From Caldifarciminota bacterium (GTDB taxonomy: Bacteria; Hydrothermota; UBA3072; WFRC01), in NCBI GenBank assembly GCA_015486685.1, contig WFRC01000051.1:1-5808 (forward strand): a stretch of 5,808 nucleotides of DNA, read 5' to 3'. This document shows, piece after piece, positions 1 to 5,649 of this stretch. Position numbers and translations under genes: made by a program. How positions within the stretch are numbered: position 1 is the first letter of the stretch; each line of letters starts with the position of its first letter. The notes beneath the pieces were generated by a model, which saw nothing but the letters and a program-made list of their open reading frames with translations, made no database searches and was not told the DNA's origin.

Positions 1-1140
1 GTGGATTTGCTTGCAACCTCTATTTTGGAAAGGATAAAGGAGATAAGGGGACAGGCATTTTCCATACCTGATGGCGGATATGCAGGAGATTATGTGAAGG
101 GGATTGCAAAGGGAATATTGTCCGAATATAGCGATGATGTAGAGAAAAAAAATATTGATGCTTTGAAAGAGATTGCCGTTGAGAAGATGATAAAAATGCA
201 GAGTCAGACACTTAAAAGGTATGGTGTAGAATTTGACAATTGGTATAAAGAATCGCAGTTAAGGAATATGCATAAACCTGATGAGATTGTAGAATTGTTG
301 CGAGAAAAGGGACTTGTTCAAAAAAAAGAGGGGGCTGTGTGGTTTTTATCTGAAAAATTGGGCGATAAAAGGGATAGGGTCCTGGTAAAAACCAATGGTG
401 AGTTTACATATCTGCTTCCGGATATCGCCTATCATAAGGATAAATTTGATAGAGGGTATGATGTTTTAATAGACCTGTTGGGGCCTGACCATATTGAACA
501 GGTGCCCAGCATAAAAAGTGCCTTAAAAACTCTGGGGTATGCGTCGGATAAATTAGAGGTAATCATTGTTCAATGGGTAAATTTGATAAAGGGTGGAAAA
601 AGGATGAAGATGTCAAAAAGGAGTGGAGAATTTATCACGATGGATGAGCTTTTGGACGAAGTAGGTACGGATGCCTGCAGATTTATATTTCTCCTGACAA
701 AACCTTCAACCCCTGTAAATTTTGACATTGACCTTGCGAAGGAGGCATCTTCAAAAAATCCTGTTTACTATGTTCAGTATGGTTACGCAAGGATTTCGAG
801 CATATTCAGGCATTCCAAATTACAGGGCATTGGAGAGGTAGATTATAAGTCTGCTGACCTATCACTTATTACCGAAAAAGAGGCAATTGATTTGATAAAG
901 CATATTGGTAAATTTCCTGAAATCATTGAAATGTCTATAAAGGAGAGAGACCCTACGCATATCCCACCATATCTCATTACACTTGCTTCTCTGTTTCACA
1001 GTTTTTACCAGAAATACAAGATTGTAGATGTGGGGAATATCCCACTTACACAGGCAAGATTGTATCTTGCGAAATGTGCCCAGAACACACTTGGAAAGGG
1101 AATGGATTTGCTTGGTGTTTCAAGAAGGGAAGAAATGTGA
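1..1140 (+). CDS. argS: arginyl-tRNA synthetase, C-terminal part (5' end outside window)
   Basis: Class I aminoacyl-tRNA synthetase that attaches arginine to tRNA-Arg in the cytoplasm. The visible 379 residues hold the second half of the Rossmann catalytic core, with the signature lysine loop KMSKRSG at residues 203-209. After it comes the conserved stretch VGTDACRFIFLL (221-232). The helical anticodon-binding (DALR) domain runs from about residue 253 (NPVYYVQYGYAR) to the typical C-terminal ending MDLLGVS. The family is usually about 550-560 residues long, so roughly 170-180 residues, including the HIGH motif, lie upstream of the window. The GTG at position 1 is therefore almost certainly an internal valine codon and not a start: the first residues (VDLLATSILERI) match a mid-protein segment of ArgS. 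The stop TGA overlaps the start of the next gene. Identification is secure from the motifs. Confidence 0.97.
   Translation: MDLLATSILERIKEIRGQAFSIPDGGYAGDYVKGIAKGILSEYSDDVEKKNIDALKEIAVEKMIKMQSQTLKRYGVEFDNWYKESQLRNMHKPDEIVELLREKGLVQKKEGAVWFLSEKLGDKRDRVLVKTNGEFTYLLPDIAYHKDKFDRGYDVLIDLLGPDHIEQVPSIKSALKTLGYASDKLEVIIVQWVNLIKGGKRMKMSKRSGEFITMDELLDEVGTDACRFIFLLTKPSTPVNFDIDLAKEASSKNPVYYVQYGYARISSIFRHSKLQGIGEVDYKSADLSLITEKEAIDLIKHIGKFPEIIEMSIKERDPTHIPPYLITLASLFHSFYQKYKIVDVGNIPLTQARLYLAKCAQNTLGKGMDLLGVSRREEM
1122..1130 (+). promoter_or_regulatory. ribosome binding site for the GTG start at 1137
   Basis: The purine run AAGAAGGGA lies inside the last codons of argS, about 6 bases before GTG at 1137. It is a modest Shine-Dalgarno. 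With the GTGA overlap it favours 1137 over the upstream in-frame ATG at 1074, which would place 21 implausible residues (MCPEHTWKGNG...) ahead of the conserved family start. Confidence 0.5.
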
Positions 1141-1844
1141 TACCTATATTGGAAGAAATCAAAGAGGATAGAGGGAGAGGTGCAATTGAACTTGCATTGT
1201 TTTCCATCAATAAGGCATTGGGAATGGACGAGAAAGACCTCATCGAGTTTTCCAAAAGGATTGGCAAAATCAGGGAAGAGATGGCGCCGTTGGTAAATAT
1301 AGGCAGGGTGATTAATGGAAAAGATGCAGTTGATATCAGGAATATATTGAGAGAAATGAAAAAAGGGATTCAAGATGGGAAAGATGAAATTATAAAAAAT
1401 GCAAAGCCCTATATCACAGGTAAAAGATGTATGTCTATTTCATACAGCAGCACAGTAATTCAGACCTTAATTTCAGTTCAACCTGAGAGTGTTTACTGGT
1501 TAAAATCCTTACCCGGCGGTGAGGGTAAAAAGTCAGTGGATATATTGAATGAGAGAGGAGTACAGGCAGAAATCATTCAGGATATGGAAATGGCAAAGGT
1601 AATGGAAGATGTTGATATTATTTTGTCAGGTGCGGATGCATATTCTGATAAATTCATCGTAAATAAACTTGGCACATTAACACTCTTTGTTGTGGGAAAT
1701 TATTACAAAAAACCGCGGTGGGTGATTACGCATTCGTTAAAGAAGCAGGATACGATTAAAATAAAAAATCCTATTTTTGAGAAGGTGTCGATGTCTCTTA
1801 TAACAGGTATCATAACAGATGGAGGAGTATGGAAACAGCAGTAG
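1137..1844 (+). CDS. short eIF-2B/MtnA-superfamily protein, function unknown
   Basis: 235 residues from a GTG start that overlaps the argS stop by four bases (GTGA). Family marks in order: an N-terminal helix DRGRGAIELA (11-20); SISYSSTVIQTL (100-111), matching the SYSST segment of eIF-2B alpha/beta/delta-type proteins; PGGEG (126-130), the counterpart of the sugar-phosphate loop; GADAY (165-169) with the conserved Asp167; NKLGT (176-180); and a C-terminal NPIFE...LITGIITDGGV typical of eIF-2B subunits. The superfamily also contains methylthioribose-1-phosphate isomerase and ribose-1,5-bisphosphate isomerase, which use a Cys-Asp pair. Here the Cys position in the SYSST segment is not Cys, and the usual ESRP is KSLP, so isomerase activity is doubtful. 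The protein is clearly shorter than the usual 300 or more residues, mainly in the N-terminal helical domain. It may bind a nucleotide or sugar phosphate. The family call is good; the role is unknown. An upstream in-frame ATG at 1074 is a less likely start. Confidence 0.78.
   Translation: MIPILEEIKEDRGRGAIELALFSINKALGMDEKDLIEFSKRIGKIREEMAPLVNIGRVINGKDAVDIRNILREMKKGIQDGKDEIIKNAKPYITGKRCMSISYSSTVIQTLISVQPESVYWLKSLPGGEGKKSVDILNERGVQAEIIQDMEMAKVMEDVDIILSGADAYSDKFIVNKLGTLTLFVVGNYYKKPRWVITHSLKKQDTIKIKNPIFEKVSMSLITGIITDGGVWKQQ
1821..1827 (+). promoter_or_regulatory. Shine-Dalgarno for the M50 protease gene, unusually close to its ATG
   Basis: GGAGGAG is the strongest ribosome-binding match in the left half of the window and lies inside the end of the preceding gene. 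From the GGAGG core to ATG 1829 there are only 3 bases, shorter than the usual 5-9. An in-frame ATG at 1895 has AAAGGA at 1882-1887 with a 7-base gap and is a possible alternative start. Confidence 0.55.
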
Positions 1845-2881
1845 AGAGATTGAATGCAATCATTTCCGAGGTGGTGGATATAAAGGAACAAAGTATGAGA
1901 GAGTTTCACTACTATTTTCTGGGAAAACCGCGAGGCAACAGAGAAGATGTTGCAGATTATCTATTGAAAAATATCAGGGATATGGGTTTCTTGCCATTTA
2001 TTTCAAAGACTGGCGAGGATATTGAAATAAGAATATTCTACGAAAGACCTTACAAGAAAGAAAAATACTGGATTAATATCCTGCTCTTTGCAATAACACT
2101 GCTTACTACAATGATGGCAGGTGCTTTAATATCCGGGAAAAATCCTCTATCCATTAGCGGAATGATTAAAGGGATACCATTTTCTTTTACCCTTTTGATT
2201 ATATTGGGGATGCATGAATTTGGTCATTATATAACAGCAAAAATCAACAGGGTAAGGGCGACCCTCCCGTATTTTATCCCTGCTCCGAATATACTCGGGA
2301 CATTCGGTGCTGTAATTAAAATTCGTTCCCCCATTACAAATAAAAATGCCTTGATATATATAGGTGCGGCTGGACCACTTGTTGGCACATTTTTTGCTAT
2401 TATTGCTTCTGTTGTAGGGCTTAAAATGTCTACTGTTGCCCCTCTGGTAAAGGGACAGTTGTATATGGGAAATTCTATTCTGTTTTATTTCCTCTCAAAA
2501 TGGGTGGTAGGAAATATCCCACAGGGTTTTGATGTTTTTCTCAACCCTATTGCATTTGCCGGATGGATTGGGCTATTTGTAACGGCATTGAACCTTATAC
2601 CTGTAAGCCAATTGGATGGAGGTCACATTGCTTATGCAATTCTGGGAAAATGGCACAAATTTTTAGGCTATGCAATATTTGTATTTCTTATTGCCCTGGG
2701 ATTCAGTTCGCATTATGCTCAAATCTGGTTGTTCTGGGCGTTAATTCTTCTTTTTATAAGATTTACACACCCACCTCCTCTGGATACAGTTTCTCCCATA
2801 ACAAAACCTGCGTATGTAGTTGCTGCCATTTCCCTTGTTGTATTTATTATCACATTTATTCCATTTCCATTTAAGATATGA
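1829..2881 (+). CDS. M50-family membrane zinc metalloprotease (site-2 protease type)
   Basis: Intramembrane protease expected to cut membrane-spanning substrates such as anti-sigma factors or other regulators. It has 350 residues. A soluble N-terminal part of about 80 residues precedes roughly six or seven hydrophobic segments (about 82-101, 117-137, 175-198, 242-257, 278-292, 297-312, 327-345). HEFGH at 129-133 supplies two zinc histidines (129, 133) and the catalytic Glu130. QLDGGH at 261-266, after LNLIPVS, supplies the third zinc ligand Asp263. The motif after the last ligand, HPPPLD (314-319), and the small N-terminal domain mark the subgroup related to plant EGY proteases, not RseP, and no PDZ domain is seen. 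Start 1829 overlaps the previous gene by 16 bases; 1895 is an alternative that would drop 22 residues. The stop overlaps the next ATG (ATGA), implying coupled translation. The substrate cannot be inferred from the sequence. Confidence 0.9.
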   Translation: METAVERLNAIISEVVDIKEQSMREFHYYFLGKPRGNREDVADYLLKNIRDMGFLPFISKTGEDIEIRIFYERPYKKEKYWINILLFAITLLTTMMAGALISGKNPLSISGMIKGIPFSFTLLIILGMHEFGHYITAKINRVRATLPYFIPAPNILGTFGAVIKIRSPITNKNALIYIGAAGPLVGTFFAIIASVVGLKMSTVAPLVKGQLYMGNSILFYFLSKWVVGNIPQGFDVFLNPIAFAGWIGLFVTALNLIPVSQLDGGHIAYAILGKWHKFLGYAIFVFLIALGFSSHYAQIWLFWALILLFIRFTHPPPLDTVSPITKPAYVVAAISLVVFIITFIPFPFKI

Positions 2882-3918
2882 AAAGGGTGATACAGGCATT
2901 TAAGGAAGGTGAAATTGTTGCATTTCCTACGGATACAGTATGGGGTATAGGCTGTATACTTTCCGATGAGTGTGTCAAAAAACTCTATAAGATAAAAAGG
3001 GGGAGGAAGAAGCCGTTTGTTTTATTTATACCCGAAGAATCATGGATTAGAAGATATGCAAGAAAATTGGGCAAGAATATGCATTCGCTACTCGAGAATT
3101 ATTGGCCCGGACCACTTACTGTAATATTAAGGGCAAAAAAGGATGCTCCCAAAGGTCTTGTTTCCAGAACAGGTGGCATTGCTTTCAGGATACCTGCGCA
3201 TAAAGAATTATTGGGGGTGCTTAAAGAACTTGATAGCCCTCTCGTTGCAACGAGTGCAAATTTGCCAGGTGAACCCACACCAAAAAAAGCAGATGAAATC
3301 AATATCCCTCAGGTTGGATATATAATGAAAGGCAAATCTTATAGGCATATACCTTCAACAGTGATAGATATAAGTGTGTCTCCCCCTGTATTAAGGAGAA
3401 ATGGACCAATCAGTATACTTGAGATAGAATATTATCTGAAAAGAAAGGTGCTTATTTCCGATGTTGGGCTCAGGATATTATTCGTCTGCACGGGAAATAC
3501 CTGCAGAAGTCCGATGGCTGAATACATCTTAAAAAGTAGATTTAATAAAAAAATGGTGGAGGTAAAGTCTTGCGGCACATTTGCAGCAGACGGCATCCCC
3601 GCCAGTAAAAATGCAGTAAAGGTAATGAAGGAGATAGGTATAAATATTGCAAAGCACCGTTCTCAGAGGCTTACGGATGAATTGATAGAATGGGCGGATA
3701 TAATATTGGTGATGGAGCCATCTGAAAGGATTGATGTCCTTGCGTTTAGTCCGTTCGCAGACATTAAAACATTCTTCCTTAAAACATTCAGGAGAGGAAA
3801 TATGCCTTCTGTTATTCCTGACCCTATTGGAGAAGATATCAGCGTATACAGGGATGTGAGAGATATGATATTGAAATCAGTAAATAGGGTGGGAATGTTT
3901 ATAGAGAAAAGGAGATAA
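2878..3918 (+). CDS. fusion: threonylcarbamoyl-AMP synthase (YrdC/Sua5) + low-MW protein-arginine/tyrosine phosphatase
   Basis: A 346-residue protein made of two complete enzymes. Residues 1-185 are a YrdC/Sua5 (TsaC) domain: AFPTDTVWGIGC (15-26), the basic nucleotide-binding stretch KRGRKKPF (40-47), WPGPLTVIL (76-84) and TSANLPGEPTP (125-135). This domain makes threonylcarbamoyl-AMP from threonine, bicarbonate and ATP for t6A37 on tRNAs reading ANN codons. After a linker of about 12 residues, residues 198-346 are a low-molecular-weight phosphatase. Its P-loop is CTGNTCRS at 204-211, with nucleophile Cys204 and Arg210, and the general acid Asp315 lies in IPDPIG. Thr208, where classical tyrosine phosphatases carry Ile, matches the protein-arginine phosphatase YwlE. 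The frame is open across the junction with no stop. In Bacillus subtilis the separate genes ywlC and ywlE are near neighbours, so the fusion makes functional sense. The start overlaps the upstream stop as ATGA. A GTG at 3448 could allow separate internal initiation of the phosphatase, but it lacks a clear Shine-Dalgarno. Confidence 0.92.
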   Translation: MKRVIQAFKEGEIVAFPTDTVWGIGCILSDECVKKLYKIKRGRKKPFVLFIPEESWIRRYARKLGKNMHSLLENYWPGPLTVILRAKKDAPKGLVSRTGGIAFRIPAHKELLGVLKELDSPLVATSANLPGEPTPKKADEINIPQVGYIMKGKSYRHIPSTVIDISVSPPVLRRNGPISILEIEYYLKRKVLISDVGLRILFVCTGNTCRSPMAEYILKSRFNKKMVEVKSCGTFAADGIPASKNAVKVMKEIGINIAKHRSQRLTDELIEWADIILVMEPSERIDVLAFSPFADIKTFFLKTFRRGNMPSVIPDPIGEDISVYRDVRDMILKSVNRVGMFIEKRR

Positions 3919-3948
3919 GGACATCTATGTGTATTATTATTAAAAAAT

Positions 3949-3955
3949 GGAGGAG
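3949..3955 (+). promoter_or_regulatory. strong Shine-Dalgarno for the CBS-domain gene
   Basis: GGAGGAG sits 2 bases before ATG 3958 (4 bases from the GGAGG core). It lies in the 39-base gap after the fusion gene. This gap and the one before the last gene are the only real intergenic spacers in the window, so the CBS gene is translated independently and not by overlap. The spacer is AT-rich but holds no convincing promoter or terminator. Confidence 0.7.
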
Positions 3956-3957
3956 AA

Positions 3958-4395
3958 ATGAAAAGAATTGAGATAAAAACAGTGAGGAGTTTAATAACTC
4001 AGAATGCTTCAACAATAAGGGATACCGATGATGTAATGGAAATTGCAAAAAAGATGGTTGAAGACCCAAAAACAAGGAGTATTTATGTATTGGATAAAGA
4101 TGAAAGGCTTGTAGGGATTATACCTGTCCAACTTTTTGTTCAGTATCTTTTTTATGAATATGTGCCTGATGAATTTCTATATTATAAAGTTGTGATGCCT
4201 CTGGATGAAGTTAGAGCAAAAGATATAATGATTCCTCCTGTATGGGTAAAGGATGAAGAGGCAATCGATTCCGCATTTAGAAAGATGGCTGCCCATAGCA
4301 TAAAAGAACTACCTGTGGTAGATGAAGATATGAAAGTCATTGGAGACCTAAATATTCTTGAACTAATTATAGCGTGGATTAATCTGAATAAATAA
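3958..4395 (+). CDS. stand-alone two-CBS-domain protein
   Basis: 145 residues, soluble, with no other domain. CBS repeat 1 covers about residues 10-62 (VRSLITQNASTI, then SIYVLDKDERLVGIIP at 41-56). CBS repeat 2 covers about 85-143 (RAKDIMIPPVWVKDEEAID, then ELPVVDEDMKVIGDL at 117-131). Tandem CBS pairs form a Bateman module that usually binds adenine nucleotides (ATP, AMP, in some proteins c-di-AMP or SAM) and controls a partner protein. A segment of about 22 residues between the repeats (QYLFYEYVPDEFLYYKVV, 62-79) is aromatic-rich and could form a helix contacting a membrane partner; that is inference. The stop overlaps the antiporter start as TAATG, so the two products are probably made together, which points to regulation of the antiporter. 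The ligand cannot be read from the sequence. The start is fixed by the strong Shine-Dalgarno at 3949. Confidence 0.93.
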   Translation: MKRIEIKTVRSLITQNASTIRDTDDVMEIAKKMVEDPKTRSIYVLDKDERLVGIIPVQLFVQYLFYEYVPDEFLYYKVVMPLDEVRAKDIMIPPVWVKDEEAIDSAFRKMAAHSIKELPVVDEDMKVIGDLNILELIIAWINLNK

Positions 4396-5585
4396 TGGAT
4401 ATTCTTGACCTTGCACTTGCCCTGTTTTTTGCAAAATTCCTCGGCGAACTATTTGAAAGGGCAAAACAACTTGAAGTACTTGGGGAATTATTTACAGGTG
4501 TAATTTTTGCTCTAATAATGGTTTATGTTCCCAGAATAAACTTTTCATATCTTGGACATACATTTTCATACAAAATGACACTTAAAGGTGAGGCATTTGA
4601 CTTTTTTGCAGATATGGGGATTATACTCCTGCTGTTTCTGGCAGGGCTTGAAACAAATATGGCGGATATTAAAAGAAGTGGTAAAAGGGGATTATCTACT
4701 GCAAGTCTTGGAGTGTCATTGCCATTTTTTTTAGGGGCATTTTTCTCATACAAATTTCTCCATTTTCCTATGAGGCAGGCACTTGTAGCAGGCTCCATAT
4801 TTACGGCTACCAGCGTGGGGGTAACGGTCAGGTCTTTGATGGAGATAAAAAAATTAAGGACTGCTTCTGGAATGACAATTATTACTGCCGCAGTAATAGA
4901 TGATGTAATTGGCATTATTATATTAACGCTTGTCCTGGGCACCCAATCGATTTTTGCCCTTATTGTTGGTTTTTTTATTCTGGTTGCAACACTCTTTGTA
5001 TTGGCTCTGGGACCTGTGGAAAAGATGATGCAGTTTGTGCATGAGAGATTCCATTCTCCCATAGCCTTAATCTCAATAGCAATTGCATTTGGTTTATTTA
5101 TTTCTGTTTTAGCAAGGGAGGTGGGGCTTGCACCTATTACAGGGGCATATTTTGCAGGTCTATTAATCGGGAGAACAAAGGAAAAGAGACTTATTACGGA
5201 ACCTATCCAGAAAATTGCGCAGGCAATATTTGTTCCTATATTTTTTGTTAAAGTAGGGACACTGTTTGATGTCAGACTATTTGCGAGAATAGACCTCATA
5301 TACTTTGTTTTTATACCTATTGCATTTATTGGTAAATTCCTTGGATGTAGCATTGGTTCATTTATTGGAGGATTGAAATTAAAAGAGGCTGCACGGGTTG
5401 GCATTGGGATGATGCCCGAAATGGAAGTTGCGCTGGTTATTGCTACCTATGCATTAACAAATAATGTTTTTTCGGGAACAAGGGGTTCTGAAATGCTTTC
5501 TATCACCATTACCTATGTAATTTTTTCTGCAATTTTCGTTCCCATTGTTCTGCGATTTATCTATCCCCGAAGTCATAGCCAGTAA
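4395..5585 (+). CDS. CPA2-family cation/proton antiporter (Na+/H+ or K+/H+)
   Basis: Membrane exchanger of 396 residues with about 12-13 hydrophobic segments filling the whole length. Family marks: LFLAGLETN (80-88); the TM5 double aspartate IDDVIG (168-173), with Asp169-Asp170 as the likely ion/proton site; TGAYFAGLLIGR (249-260); PIFFVKVG (281-288), a broken helix motif with an unusual Lys286; and IGKFLG (312-317), where Lys314 lines up with the lysine in the GKPLG motif of NhaA TM10. The DD pair plus this lysine suggest an electrogenic Na+/H+ exchanger of the NapA type; this is inference. The later motif GMMPEMEVALV (338-348) has Glu342 where relatives usually carry Arg. The protein ends just after the last membrane segment (FIYPRSHSQ), so the TrkA/RCK domain seen in KefB/C-type proteins is missing; the CBS protein one base upstream may take that part. 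There is no good Shine-Dalgarno, so start 4395 relies on TAATG coupling. Confidence 0.92.
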   Translation: MDILDLALALFFAKFLGELFERAKQLEVLGELFTGVIFALIMVYVPRINFSYLGHTFSYKMTLKGEAFDFFADMGIILLLFLAGLETNMADIKRSGKRGLSTASLGVSLPFFLGAFFSYKFLHFPMRQALVAGSIFTATSVGVTVRSLMEIKKLRTASGMTIITAAVIDDVIGIIILTLVLGTQSIFALIVGFFILVATLFVLALGPVEKMMQFVHERFHSPIALISIAIAFGLFISVLAREVGLAPITGAYFAGLLIGRTKEKRLITEPIQKIAQAIFVPIFFVKVGTLFDVRLFARIDLIYFVFIPIAFIGKFLGCSIGSFIGGLKLKEAARVGIGMMPEMEVALVIATYALTNNVFSGTRGSEMLSITITYVIFSAIFVPIVLRFIYPRSHSQ

Positions 5586-5592
5586 TGATTGT

Positions 5593-5640
5593 ATGCCGAA
5601 TAAAAATACACCAGAAATTATAACCACAGATTTCCAATGA
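5593..5640 (+). other. possible 15-codon leader frame before the second antiporter
   Basis: ATG 5593 opens a 15-residue frame (MPNKNTPEIITTDFQ) whose TGA stop at 5638-5640 overlaps the ATG of the downstream antiporter as ATGA, the same junction used at 2878. It fills most of the only other spacer in the window. It has no Shine-Dalgarno and no recognisable product, and a frame this short may easily be chance. Confidence 0.15.
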
Positions 5641-5649
5641 ATGTCATTG
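5635..5649 (+). promoter_or_regulatory. small hairpin over the start codon of the second antiporter
   Basis: CAATGA (5635-5640) pairs perfectly with TCATTG (5644-5649) around the three-base loop ATG. The start codon 5637-5639 lies in the 5' arm. With only two G-C pairs the stem is weak alone; it could matter if ribosomes from upstream open it. Confidence 0.25.

Noticed and set aside
1..3. GTG at position 1 as the real start of argS
   Set aside because: The visible protein lacks the whole N-terminal domain and HIGH motif, and its first residues match an internal segment of ArgS.
1074..1136. Upstream ATG start for the IF-2B-like gene
   Set aside because: It would add 21 residues that merely read argS C-terminal codons in another frame. 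GTG 1137 gives the GTGA overlap and the conserved N-terminus.
1005..1373. 122-codon minus-strand frame over the argS/IF-2B junction
   Set aside because: Antisense to two genes with recognisable motifs; no ribosome binding site and no family pattern.
3448..3918. Separate phosphatase gene starting at GTG 3448
   Set aside because: The frame is continuous with the YrdC domain, and only a weak purine run precedes the GTG; a fusion is the simpler reading.
3915..3940. Possible promoter in the spacer before the CBS gene (TATTAT at 3932 and 3935)
   Set aside because: No -35-like hexamer at suitable distance (AAGGAG or GAGATA there); the AT-rich spacer alone explains the match.
3947..3961. Four-codon frame ATG-GAG-GAG-AAA-TGA ending on the CBS gene start
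   Set aside because: It is simply the Shine-Dalgarno read as codons after a chance ATG; the strong ribosome binding site makes coupling unnecessary.
4523..5404. 293-codon open frame on the minus strand
   Set aside because: It lies wholly inside the antiporter gene, has no domain pattern, and is rich in Asn, Ser, Ile and Pro as expected from reading hydrophobic codons backwards. The + strand gene has clear family motifs.
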